Shown in pieces: positions 25,973-33,041 of a DNA stretch of 64,000 nucleotides. Position 1 is the first letter of the stretch. Every line of letters starts with the position of its first letter. The stretch is taken from positions 62,001-126,000 of IMG/VR virus record IMGVR_UViG_3300047489_000453; one strand, written 5' to 3'. A program made the position numbers and the translations under genes. The notes beneath the pieces were generated by a model. It ran no database searches. It was not told the origin of the DNA and saw only the letters and a list, made by a program, of their open reading frames with translations. The stretch is from a virus.

Positions 25973-26788
25973 TTATCTCCCTGGGTTAGTTAGGTTTAGA
26001 GTGTTTCTAGAAATAGGATCAGGAGCTGGGGCGGGTCCTGGGTTAGTAGAATTTATAACAGCCTGGGATATAGGAGCAGTATCGCCTGAAGATTGAGCCG
26101 ATGCAACCACTTGTGGCTTGGGTATAGTAGCTCCATAAGCATTTAACTTACTCAAAATTTCGGCCTGTCTTGCCTTCATCTTGGCAAGCGTAGCTTTAAG
26201 ATCCTTTAGTTGATTGTTAAGTGAATCTATTTCTTTCTTGCTAAGGTTCCTTGTGGCCCTGCCGTTGATGGCTCTATCCATTTGATTAATTTGCGCTTCT
26301 GTAGCTGGGATTTGCTTTTTGATATTAGCCAATTCAGATTGAAGGGCCGCTATATCTGCAGGCACCCCTGAGGAACCTCCGCCGCCAGAAGACGCACTGT
26401 TCTTGGCGGCATTATATTCTTTGTTGAGGACTACTAAAATGTCGGTGTACTTCTTTGATACGGAGTTAAGTTGGTCTTTACGTGGCCTGTACTGCTTTTC
26501 AAACGACTGAACCAGCTCAACCGCGCCTTTTACAGCAGGGTCCGCTAGCACCTTTTTAATGTCAGTAACTCCGGCTGCAGCGTACTTGTCCAAGGTTGCT
26601 TTATATATAAGGTTGTAAGTCGATACTGAGTTCTCGTAATTAAACTTGAGAAATAACAAATTATCCAAATCCCTGGCTGCGGCTTCAACCTGACTTACGG
26701 TCTTATTGCCAATACGGCCTTTCATGAACTTGTACGAGTCAAGTCCCTGTAAGGCAGTCATAGTAGGGGAATAAGGAATAGCGGCCAT
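25973..26788 (-). CDS. Coiled-coil probable virion protein (271 aa)
   Basis: Residues 60-130 and 150-220 are long helical coiled coils separated by a Ser/Gly linker (SASSGGGGSSG). The last 30 residues (AVINSTNP and PDPISRNTLNLTNPGR) match the tail of the next gene's product. No family recognised. Probably structural. Confidence 0.6.
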   Translation of the reverse strand: MAAIPYSPTMTALQGLDSYKFMKGRIGNKTVSQVEAAARDLDNLLFLKFNYENSVSTYNLIYKATLDKYAAAGVTDIKKVLADPAVKGAVELVQSFEKQYRPRKDQLNSVSKKYTDILVVLNKEYNAAKNSASSGGGGSSGVPADIAALQSELANIKKQIPATEAQINQMDRAINGRATRNLSKKEIDSLNNQLKDLKATLAKMKARQAEILSKLNAYGATIPKPQVVASAQSSGDTAPISQAVINSTNPGPAPAPDPISRNTLNLTNPGR

Positions 26789-26831
26789 CTTAGCTCCTTG
26801 CGCTTAGCGCTTATGATATAGGTCAAATCAA

Positions 26832-27797
26832 CTATCTTCTTGCTGGGTTAGTTAGATTTTTTACATTGTTTGAAATGGGGTCAGGTTTAGCTGGCTTTGG
26901 AGGATTAGTCTGAGCTATTACTGCAGATGACGGCTTTAAAGCGGCATTCTTTGTAGGAGCCGGTTTTGGAATAGGCCTGCTCTTCAAAGACTTAGCCGCT
27001 ATCGCGAGAGCCCCTTTGACTTGATCGAGGGTGGCTTCTTTAGGCAGCTCTCTTGCTATTTTAGACAGGTCTGTATTTGATAGCTTGTTTCCATCAGGCA
27101 CAAGGGTAGCTGCCAGGCCAAGAGTGGTTAGATTCCAAACCAATTGCTTAGACGCCAATCCATTATTCAATACGTTGGTTATATTGCCCGGAGTAAATGA
27201 GTCTTTGTTTACTTTGTTTGGATTGGTCAAGTCTTTTAAAGAATTCTGATAGTTAAAGGCTGCTTGTGCTTCTTGTCTGGCGCCAGCTACGGCCACGTCG
27301 TTGGCCGCCCTGGCATCAGCTACTATTGAACCCATTACTTGGTCAGGAGATGGAAGTGGAGATTGATTTGGATTGTTAGGGCTTTTGTAGTTGTTAATAG
27401 TAGACTGGGAGTTGAATATGTCCTTATTGTATTTTGTTATCTTGGCGTTGAAATCAGCTTCTGCCTGCCCTGGGTCGCCAATATAGCCGCCCGCAGATCC
27501 AGCAGATTTTAGCTTTCCGCCGTTTCTTATCACTATGGCTTTCCACTTATCTACCTCTAATTGAAGTTTTGTATAAGTAGCAAAGCTATAACCAGGCGCT
27601 CTTTGGTCAGGGTTAGCTACTTTAAAGTCCGCCAAAGCCTTGTAAGCGTTGTTATAAGACGTGGCTATTGATGTATAGTACTTTATTCTTTCGTTGGCTA
27701 TTACGATAATATTGTTTGCTCTGATTACGGTAGTCGGGGCGCCTGAGAACCCTGCTGCTGGTTTGTCGACGTCTATTCCTTCATATATAAAAGCCAT
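26832..27797 (-). CDS. Coiled-coil probable virion protein (321 aa), paralogous tail
   Basis: Helical and alanine-rich, with tyrosine- and asparagine-rich linkers. Its C-terminus (AVIAQTNP and PDPISNNVKNLTNPARR) repeats that of the 271-aa protein, so the two share a terminal module that may bind the same partner. A palindrome copy and a terminator lie in the gap upstream. Confidence 0.6.
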   Translation of the reverse strand: MAFIYEGIDVDKPAAGFSGAPTTVIRANNIIVIANERIKYYTSIATSYNNAYKALADFKVANPDQRAPGYSFATYTKLQLEVDKWKAIVIRNGGKLKSAGSAGGYIGDPGQAEADFNAKITKYNKDIFNSQSTINNYKSPNNPNQSPLPSPDQVMGSIVADARAANDVAVAGARQEAQAAFNYQNSLKDLTNPNKVNKDSFTPGNITNVLNNGLASKQLVWNLTTLGLAATLVPDGNKLSNTDLSKIARELPKEATLDQVKGALAIAAKSLKSRPIPKPAPTKNAALKPSSAVIAQTNPPKPAKPDPISNNVKNLTNPARR

Positions 27798-27821
27798 TTT
27801 TAAATTACCCCATATAAAATT

Positions 27822-27837
27822 GTGGAGACGTCTCCAA
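27822..27837. repeat. 16-bp palindromic site, copy 4 (GTGGAGACGTCTCCAA)
   Basis: One mismatch from the perfect site. It is intergenic, 25 bases upstream of the 321-aa gene and just past the preceding terminator. Confidence 0.8.
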
Positions 27838-27842
27838 AAATA

Positions 27843-27875
27843 AAGGCCCTGCGGTAATTTTACACGCAGAGCCTT
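27843..27875 (-). terminator. Terminator of the 154-aa gene
   Basis: Stem of two helices (AAGGC/GCCTT and CTGCG/CGCAG) with a single mismatch between them, followed on the minus strand by a T-rich tail. Confidence 0.75.
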
Positions 27876-27895
27876 AGTAATTAAAGCAATATTTA

Positions 27896-28360
27896 CTAAT
27901 CCATGTCATCCGACGTGAACAATATCTCAGGGCACTTCTCGGAAAGCATCATTACGTCGTATTCAGTAGGGTAGTGTCTGAGGGCTGACCTTATTAGTTC
28001 TTTAGTTTCGTCCGTTATTACATCTTCTGATCGATCATTTATAAGAAGATTGGTAAGAAGCGTTCTAGCAAAGTTTATACTTCTTGCCCTTTCAAACGGT
28101 AAGGTCATATGAAAATCCTCAGCCTGATCCCATTCGACGTCACACCTGTTTACTTCCAAGATCTTATCAATTAACGACTTAAGTTTATCAGGATCATTGT
28201 TCATAAGAGTGTTAACCTGAAGTTCCCTCGGATCCCCTCCCCGAGGACCTACGGCTACTGTGAGCTCAGGGCAAGTAATATGAGTGTAAACTGCCCACTC
28301 CGCCTGCCGCATCTCGAAGCTTTCGCCATGATGCGGGTACCTTAGCGACGATAAAGGCAT
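27896..28360 (-). CDS. Hypothetical protein (154 aa)
   Basis: Not recognised. Soluble alpha/beta protein with conserved-looking patches (YTHITCPELTVAVGPRGGD and FHMTLPFERA). Two starts are possible: the ATG at 28360 has GGCAGG too close to it, and the ATG at 28312 has no site. An acidic C-terminus (SDDMD). Confidence 0.6.
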   Translation of the reverse strand: MPLSSLRYPHHGESFEMRQAEWAVYTHITCPELTVAVGPRGGDPRELQVNTLMNNDPDKLKSLIDKILEVNRCDVEWDQAEDFHMTLPFERARSINFARTLLTNLLINDRSEDVITDETKELIRSALRHYPTEYDVMMLSEKCPEILFTSDDMD

Positions 28361-28449
28361 CCTGCCACGCCGCTCCTAACCAGCTGACACTCTCAGCTAA
28401 ACTTCAGGTCAACGGCGGTATTCTATAGTATTGGCTGTCTTTGTCTATA

Positions 28450-29175
28450 CTATTCTTCGTTTTCGTCTTCTATCTCGTCTGTACTGGCAAAGTATATCTT
28501 TATCTCTTTTATGATATCCAGGCGGTTTAAAGACGGAAACAACATAAACAAAGCGTCTCTGACTTTACTTGGATTAGGCGTTATCTGGCACATATCCGGG
28601 TCGTTATCGGCTATGTGCATGGTTATTTGAAGAAATGGTGGCTTTTCGCCGTCGTAGTCGTCCTCATATTCGTCAGAGTTATCTTCGTATATTACGGCGT
28701 CTTCGCTATCACTATCGCTATCGCTGTCACTGTCATAAGATGACTCGTAACCCAAAGCCTCAAAGCTGGCTTCAAAGTTTTCGTCTGAGTCAGAGGATGA
28801 ATCTGAGTCAGACTCGCTCTCCCATGTACCCCAGGGCTTCTCCTCGTCAGCAAATATGTCGTCGCTTACTTCTTCGCTTTCTTTATTTACCTTGGGTTCT
28901 CTAACTTTTACCGTGTGCATAAACAACGGACCAAATCCACCTGACTTTGACTTCTCTACTAGTTTAGTAAAGTATTCGTTAAGAGCCTCTTTTGACTCAA
29001 ACCCCATTTCGGCAATGATGTCTATCATTATGAAGGTGTCGTAGACAGGCAGGAACTCGTCGTTAGGCGCCGTTACAACACCTACTAGGGCTCTGTCGTA
29101 TCCTTCTATAAGAGATATCTTTGGATAAAGGCCTTTTAACTCTTCGGCCGTAAGTTTTTTATTGCTTTCAAACAT
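28450..29175 (-). CDS. Acidic protein with Ser-Asp repeats (241 aa)
   Basis: Residues 1-95 and 195-241 form ordered parts. The middle (about 115-185) is a strongly acidic, disordered region with runs of Ser-Asp (SDSDSSSDSDE and YDSDSDSDSDSED) and Glu/Asp. Such stretches act as DNA mimics, calcium binders or linkers; the sequence does not decide. The weak promoter P8 lies only about 12 bases upstream, giving a very short leader. Confidence 0.65.
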   Translation of the reverse strand: MFESNKKLTAEELKGLYPKISLIEGYDRALVGVVTAPNDEFLPVYDTFIMIDIIAEMGFESKEALNEYFTKLVEKSKSGGFGPLFMHTVKVREPKVNKESEEVSDDIFADEEKPWGTWESESDSDSSSDSDENFEASFEALGYESSYDSDSDSDSDSEDAVIYEDNSDEYEDDYDGEKPPFLQITMHIADNDPDMCQITPNPSKVRDALFMLFPSLNRLDIIKEIKIYFASTDEIEDENEE

Positions 29176-29186
29176 AATGTCACCAC

Positions 29187-29216
29187 AAATTATGAAGTGT
29201 AATTATCTTGATTAAG
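29187..29216 (-). promoter_or_regulatory. Phage promoter P8 (weaker match)
   Basis: CTTAATCA and TTCATAATTT with 11 instead of 12 bases between. It lies directly upstream of the acidic protein gene. The rest of 29217-29420 holds an inverted repeat (ACGTAAGT at 29358-29365 with ACTTACGT at 29381-29388) and a 10-bp hairpin (29400-29424) over the next stop codon. Confidence 0.5.
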
Positions 29217-29420
29217 TTGTATTACTTACCGGCTGCTAAATCAACCATAAGTGGAAGCTAATCCACTATTTTGTCTAATAAAAGTATACTGCAGTTATTC
29301 TTATTTTTAAGAATCTATTCTCACTTTTAAGAAACGGGTCGTAAATTTGTAAATTTTACGTAAGTAGAAACGTAATAAGGACTTACGTCGAGTCGGGGTT
29401 TAAGGTAAAGGAAGTTTACC

Positions 29421-29687
29421 TTAAGCAGTAGGGGGTTGCAACTTATTTTTAGCTAAAAAAGGATTATCTTCTTTATCACCTAACTGCTTCTGTGTCATAG
29501 GGTTAGGTGATATATTCTTATAATTGAGAATAGATGGTTTCATTTTTTTATTATTAGAACCAACATAGCCCAGATTACCCATGGCTGACTTAACAGCTGG
29601 ACCGCCTTTAGTACAGTTACAGAAGTCATAACCTGTCAGTAGGGTTAATATTTTTTTAACAGCTTCTAATTTATCGTTATTAGCCAT
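29421..29687 (-). CDS. Hypothetical protein (88 aa)
   Basis: The start is taken at the ATG at 29687, which has AAGG about 7 bases upstream; the frame runs open to 29708. The N-terminus is helical (NDKLEAVKKILTLLTGYDFC), the rest polar and asparagine-rich. No family recognised. The stop lies inside a perfect 10-bp hairpin. Confidence 0.6.
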   Translation of the reverse strand: MANNDKLEAVKKILTLLTGYDFCNCTKGGPAVKSAMGNLGYVGSNNKKMKPSILNYKNISPNPMTQKQLGDKEDNPFLAKNKLQPPTA

Positions 29688-29691
29688 GATT

Positions 29692-29934
29692 CTACCTTGA
29701 TGATACAAATGGGGTCATTTTGCCGTTATCCAATACAACTTTATCAGAGGCGTGTTCAGCGCAAAAGTCTAAGAATGACTCGAAGTGATTCTTAATATTG
29801 ATAATATCCATGTCAGACAGGCTTGTGTCAGCCTTGATCCTTGCTGATATAAAGTCATCAACAAGAGTCTCTACAAAAGATTCATACTGATCACCTGTAA
29901 ACAACCTAAGATTGGGTCGCTTTGACATAGACAT
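29692..29934 (-). CDS. Hypothetical protein (80 aa)
   Basis: Small, soluble and helical (FVETLVDDFISARIKAD and IKNHFESFLDFCAEHA). Its ATG overlaps the stop of the preceding gene (TAATG), so it is translationally coupled. Not recognised. Confidence 0.6.
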   Translation of the reverse strand: MSMSKRPNLRLFTGDQYESFVETLVDDFISARIKADTSLSDMDIINIKNHFESFLDFCAEHASDKVVLDNGKMTPFVSSR

Positions 29935-30311
29935 TACTTACCCCCTGTAATAGGTGCTGATGTATCAATTTGATTCTCTGTCCTAGGTGAGGCCAGCATC
30001 TCAGTTGGACCCATGACATTGATAGATACAGATGGTGACGTAATAGTGCTGGACTTATTAAAAGGAATCTTCTCGCCTGTGGATAATATGACAGCTATGC
30101 CTGTATCAATATACTCCATGGCTACAACAGGTTTTTGGCTGATAAGTTCCTTTGACGATTTGATAAAATCAATCACTACTTTATTTGTTGCGTCGTCTGG
30201 ATTGCTCTTATCCTTCCAATTCGTATATAGCCAGGTAAGTAAATCAGGATCATCCTGGGTATACACATTGAACCCGACCGTGTTTTTAAGATACTGAGAC
30301 ATAGCTGACAT
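29934..30311 (-). CDS. Hypothetical protein (125 aa)
   Basis: Soluble, with helices in the first half and a beta-rich segment (AVILSTGEKIPF) in the second, ending in a low-complexity tail. Not recognised. First of a three-gene set with the 80- and 88-aa genes. Confidence 0.6.
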   Translation of the reverse strand: MSAMSQYLKNTVGFNVYTQDDPDLLTWLYTNWKDKSNPDDATNKVVIDFIKSSKELISQKPVVAMEYIDTGIAVILSTGEKIPFNKSSTITSPSVSINVMGPTEMLASPRTENQIDTSAPITGGK

Positions 30312-30329
30312 ATGAAAGCCTTTCTAGTA

Positions 30330-30659
30330 CTACTTCATGTTTAGTTTCATTATAGTTAGCCCTATGGCAACTATAAGGGAACCCAGTGTTACATATTTAT
30401 TAGCGTTTAGACCAAAAAACACAAGAGGGATTACATAATCTGTTAGTATAACCGCAAATTCCCAGCAAAGGCTAAAGAAAAATATCCTGTCAGTGGTCTG
30501 GCATATCCTTACTCCACTGACCCATAGAGATCCTATAAGGAAACTGCAGCACAAAGACATTGCATAATAATACTTGGACTCACGTATGCTATCTGTGTAA
30601 GAGAAAACTAAAGAGGTGCTATAAACTAGTACTACCATAAACAGAATTAGGTAAGCCAT
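30330..30659 (-). CDS. Integral membrane protein (109 aa)
   Basis: Four probable transmembrane segments (about 2-20, 32-50, 58-80 and 86-104) with few charges between. Function unknown; could alter the host membrane. A perfect palindrome copy lies 29 bases upstream. Confidence 0.65.
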   Translation of the reverse strand: MAYLILFMVVLVYSTSLVFSYTDSIRESKYYYAMSLCCSFLIGSLWVSGVRICQTTDRIFFFSLCWEFAVILTDYVIPLVFFGLNANKYVTLGSLIVAIGLTIMKLNMK

Positions 30660-30687
30660 AGGCCCTCCGTTGTAGTAGTGATTGATT

Positions 30688-30703
30688 GTGGAGACGTCTC
30701 CAC
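30688..30703. repeat. 16-bp palindromic site, copy 5 (perfect)
   Basis: GTGGAGACGTCTCCAC, exact palindrome, in the gap upstream of the membrane protein gene, close to a terminator. Confidence 0.85.
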
Positions 30704-30740
30704 TTTTGATTGTACATTATTATTGGCAGCACCTGATAGC

Positions 30741-30780
30741 TAAAAAAATCACCTCCAATCCCCTAAGGGATGGAGGTGGT
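30741..30780 (-). terminator. Terminator of the 112-aa secreted-protein cassette
   Basis: Stem CACCTCC-ATCCC with GGGAT-GGAGGTG (30750-30778, one bulged A) and loop CTAA. On the minus strand TTTTTTTAGCTATC follows. Confidence 0.88.
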
Positions 30781-30785
30781 TTTAT

Positions 30786-31124
30786 TTAGTTGGTATCGCC
30801 ATCGCGATACCATGTACCGCCCGTGAAGGGCAGCTGGACAAGGGTTACCTTGTCAGCGCCCTCACCAGATGTGGCTACTCTGGTGAATCCCACATTCGTG
30901 ACTGTCCAACTTCGTGAAAACACGAAGGCTTTAAGTCCTATCTTCTGTGGGAGAGACGCTTCTTGGTAACCTGCACATTTGTCAGCGGACGGTAGTCCGC
31001 TGTACTGTGACAGGTCGTAAGCGGAAACGCCAACCGCTATCAACAGACATGTAAACGCCGCCAACAGAAGTTTGTTAAATATATTAACAACCCCTGCTAT
31101 AAAAGCCATTACAGTCTCCACCAT
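30786..31124 (-). CDS. Secreted or membrane-anchored small protein (112 aa)
   Basis: The start is the ATG at 31124, eight bases after AAAGGAG; earlier in-frame ATGs overlap that site. The N-terminus (MVETVMAFIAGVVNIFNKLLLAAFTCLLIAV is split by polar residues) is a signal or anchor. The mature part (about 80 residues) has two cysteine-poor beta-like stretches. It is a single-gene cassette with promoter P3 and a 9-bp leader hairpin (31177-31198). Confidence 0.65.
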   Translation of the reverse strand: MVETVMAFIAGVVNIFNKLLLAAFTCLLIAVGVSAYDLSQYSGLPSADKCAGYQEASLPQKIGLKAFVFSRSWTVTNVGFTRVATSGEGADKVTLVQLPFTGGTWYRDGDTN

Positions 31125-31214
31125 GGCATTTTCTCCTTTCATAAAAGAGGGCATGCCTGCCCTATATGAGATTAAGAATCATTCACGTCTGAATGATTAA
31201 CCTATCCCTTCATA

Positions 31215-31245
31215 TATCTATGACACATTTGTGCCTTGAATTAAG
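31215..31245 (-). promoter_or_regulatory. Phage promoter P3
   Basis: CTTAATTCA and GTCATAGATA separated by 12 bases, reading into the 112-aa gene. Confidence 0.8.
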
Positions 31246-31261
31246 GGCATGGGTGATAGCT

Positions 31262-31304
31262 AAAAAAATAACCCAACCCACTATTCAGTGGGCTGGGAGA
31301 TTTT
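31262..31304 (-). terminator. Terminator of the 45-aa cassette
   Basis: Stem CCCA-CCCAC with GTGGG-TGGG (31272-31297). It contains the stop codon of the 45-aa ORF and is followed on the minus strand by a T-run and AGCTATC. Confidence 0.85.
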
Positions 31305-31418
31305 TATTAGTGCCAGGGAAGATATCCCTAGCATAACCAGACCAACCAGTCTTTCGGTTGGGCTGGAGTTAAATCCAAAGCTAAGCATTAGACCCAGGGT
31401 AATCATGATTTCAAACAT
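31281..31418 (-). CDS. Small membrane protein (45 aa)
   Basis: Start ATG at 31418 with AAGGAGG five bases upstream. The protein opens MFEIMITLGLMLSFGF, has a polar stretch NSSPTERL, and ends in a second hydrophobic segment (VGLVMLGISSLALIKI). It probably spans the membrane twice. The stop falls inside the terminator stem. It follows the 60-aa gene in the same unit. Confidence 0.6.
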   Translation of the reverse strand: MFEIMITLGLMLSFGFNSSPTERLVGLVMLGISSLALIKISQPTE

Positions 31419-31450
31419 GATTACCTCCTTTCTGTATGACCAAGTCCCCC

Positions 31451-31633
31451 TTAGGAGAAGGACTTGGCGGCCACAGCGTTAACTGGTAACGCTTTGTGGC
31501 CTGACGAGAAGATCTTTGACCTGGCAACAACGCCGGTCTTAGATTCTTCTCTAATGGACTCTTCTTTCGGATGAGCCCATACAATCCGTCTTGCTTTTGA
31601 CAGAAGCAAGAAAAACTGTGTGCTTGACTGCAT
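31451..31633 (-). CDS. Small basic protein (60 aa)
   Basis: The start has AGGAGG four to five bases upstream. Residues 5-12 are hydrophobic; the remainder is basic (KARRIVWAHPKEESIREESK). Not recognised. The stop lies within a CCAAGTCC/GGACTTGG hairpin (31440-31467). Its leader has a 7-bp hairpin (31669-31685) below promoter P4. Confidence 0.6.
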   Translation of the reverse strand: MQSSTQFFLLLSKARRIVWAHPKEESIREESKTGVVARSKIFSSGHKALPVNAVAAKSFS

Positions 31634-31705
31634 GTTACCTCCTATAACACTATCAAGCTGGGATCAGGGCCACATCGCATGTGGCAGATAACCCGTCCCT
31701 TCATG

Positions 31706-31736
31706 TATATATGACACGGTAACGGGTTGAATTAAG
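31706..31736 (-). promoter_or_regulatory. Phage promoter P4
   Basis: CTTAATTCA and GTCATATATA, 12 bases apart, upstream of the 60- and 45-aa genes. Confidence 0.8.
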
Positions 31737-31748
31737 TGGTCCAGTAAT

Positions 31749-31784
31749 AGCTAAAAAAAAAGAACCCGGCCTTTCGGCCGGGTT
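31749..31784 (-). terminator. Terminator of the 94-aa cassette
   Basis: Perfect 9-bp stem AACCCGGCC/GGCCGGGTT (31763-31771, 31776-31784), loop TTTC. On the minus strand it is followed by nine Ts and AGCTATT. Confidence 0.9.
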
Positions 31785-31790
31785 GACTAC

Positions 31791-32075
31791 TTAGTAGTCT
31801 GACGCCGGTGAGGCGTCATTCTTTTTATTTTTGGGCTTTCGCTTCTTCTTCAGAAGCTTAGCCCGCCGGATTAGGCGAGCAGCCCGCTTGGCTTCCCGCT
31901 CGTTGTCGAGACGGGTAATGGCAAGCAATACCTCCTGTTGGAGGGTTGCTTGCGCATGCCTCTTCTTCATTAAGTCGTCAAGGCGACGACTTAAGAAGAT
32001 TCGGCTATGCAGCTCGGCCGCCAAAAGGCCAAGCCCGAAACAAAGGATACATCCAATGATGTACTCCATGTCCAT
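31791..32075 (-). CDS. Small membrane protein with basic tail (94 aa)
   Basis: One N-terminal transmembrane segment (residues 4-22, YIIGCILCFGLGLLAAEL), then a helical region and a strongly basic tail (RAARLIRRAKLLKKKRK). The layout suggests an inner-membrane protein binding nucleic acid or lipid on the cytoplasmic side. AAAGGAG lies seven bases upstream. The leader has a perfect 8-bp hairpin (32108-32127). Confidence 0.65.
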   Translation of the reverse strand: MDMEYIIGCILCFGLGLLAAELHSRIFLSRRLDDLMKKRHAQATLQQEVLLAITRLDNEREAKRAARLIRRAKLLKKKRKPKNKKNDASPASDY

Positions 32076-32162
32076 TGTTATACTCCTTTCAGTATAACGA
32101 GGTCAGCGTCTGCTCAAACGAGCAGACTGTAAGCCGCCTCTAATGGTTATGTCTCTTTCATG

Positions 32163-32193
32163 TATATATGACACGTTTATGGCCCGAATTAAG
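32163..32193 (-). promoter_or_regulatory. Phage promoter P5
   Basis: CTTAATTCG and GTCATATATA, 12 bases apart, upstream of the 94-aa gene. Confidence 0.8.
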
Positions 32194-32204
32194 GCCTGGT
32201 AAGT

Positions 32205-32345
32205 GATGCCTAAAAACATCTAGATCAACGCCAGCGACAGACTGCACTAGCGTTGATCGGTAATCCCCACGCATTATGGCCGTCGCCATAATGCAATATG
32301 ATGGTCGCTCAATATTCGCTCGGGGCTTGCGAATAGCCAACATAT
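32205..32345 (-). ncRNA. Candidate small RNA unit without ORF
   Basis: It has the layout of the neighbouring cassettes (promoter P6, hairpins, terminator) but no ribosome site and no convincing ORF. Reading on the minus strand there is an ATTCGC/GCGAAT hairpin, then a perfect 10-bp hairpin (GCATTATGGC at 32271-32280 with GCCATAATGC at 32285-32294), then a 9-bp terminator stem (32223-32231/32250-32258) followed by TTTTT. About 140 nt. A 61-codon frame in this stretch has no ribosome site and runs through all stems. Confidence 0.55.
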
Positions 32346-32349
32346 CATT

Positions 32350-32380
32350 TAATTATGACGCAATTATTGATTGGATTAAG
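32350..32380 (-). promoter_or_regulatory. Phage promoter P6
   Basis: CTTAATCCA and GTCATAATTA, 12 bases apart, reading into the structured non-coding unit. Confidence 0.75.
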
Positions 32381-33003
32381 TTGTTCCATAAGCCTGTTGT
32401 TCCATGTCTTGTGAGTTGTGGAACGCGTGGAACGCGTGGAACGACTTTATGTAACTTGTTATGTTTAAAGCAGTTATATTAATACATGTTGTTCCAAGTT
32501 CAATAAAAGCTGTGGAACGCGTGGAACAATCGCATGTAACTTGTTATTCTTAAAGTACTTACATAAATATATGTTGTTCGATAAAACTCTTGTCACTTTC
32601 TTCACCCTAGGTGCTAGTAACTGATTAGAGTTCCCCTATAAGGGACCATCTAATCCCTAAGCTCCCGCTGGCCCTACTAAGGATTGTGATTAAGGTACTT
32701 CTTGACCCATAGGTTCCTATGGTCCTGAAGGTCCTTGATAACATTCTCGTGGTTTATCCTGTATTGGAGACCATGGTAATCGAGAAGCTCGTTTACCTTA
32801 TTGGTATCCTCTAGGTCCCATGAGGTCCTTAGGGCCTGACTAGCTAACCAAGAGCTAACTATGGGCTTTCCTAGCTTATGGCTATTAGGCCTGTCGTATG
32901 CTCTTATGAGAGATTCGGATAAATTATTAAATTTAAAAGACTTATGCTTATATAGTCTGTTCCATAAACCCGCTGTTCCAAGTTCGATAAAAGTTGTGGA
33001 ACG
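32381..33003. repeat. Iteron-like repeat region (GTTCCA/TGGAAC)
   Basis: The hexamer GTTCCA or its complement occurs 11 times, in two clusters (32381-32587 and 32955-33003). It includes a tandem 9-mer GTGGAACGC and two 55-60-bp imperfect copies (32449-32510, 32534-32587) of a block starting ATGTAACTTGTTAT. A third partial copy lies at 32961-33003. Bases 32381-32676 otherwise hold no gene. Possible origin or protein-binding array. Confidence 0.6.
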
Positions 33004-33030
33004 TTTTAGATTTATGACACGTTGAAACAA
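32677..33030 (-). CDS. Hypothetical protein (117 aa), start uncertain
   Basis: The C-terminal 80 residues look like a real soluble helical domain (NKVNELLDYHGLQYRINHEN and DLQDHRNLWVKKYL). The first 30 residues are encoded by the third GTTCCA repeat and by a P-like promoter box (33009-33018), and no ribosome site precedes the ATG. The true start may be downstream at a non-ATG codon, or the gene may be decaying. Confidence 0.45.
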   Translation of the reverse strand: MFQRVINLKRSTTFIELGTAGLWNRLYKHKSFKFNNLSESLIRAYDRPNSHKLGKPIVSSWLASQALRTSWDLEDTNKVNELLDYHGLQYRINHENVIKDLQDHRNLWVKKYLNHNP

Positions 33031-33041
33031 AATGATTTAAA

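Noticed and set aside
31288-31482. 64-codon plus-strand ORF
   Set aside because: It begins inside a terminator stem, has no ribosome site, and lies opposite two better-supported small genes.
32158-32343. 61-codon minus-strand ORF in the P6 unit
   Set aside because: No ribosome site, and it passes through three perfect stems including the terminator. Kept as non-coding.
33009-33041. Ninth copy of the phage promoter (GTCATAAATC)
   Set aside because: The -10-like box is good, but the -35-like box is shifted by two bases, and the only ORF starts upstream of where transcription would begin.
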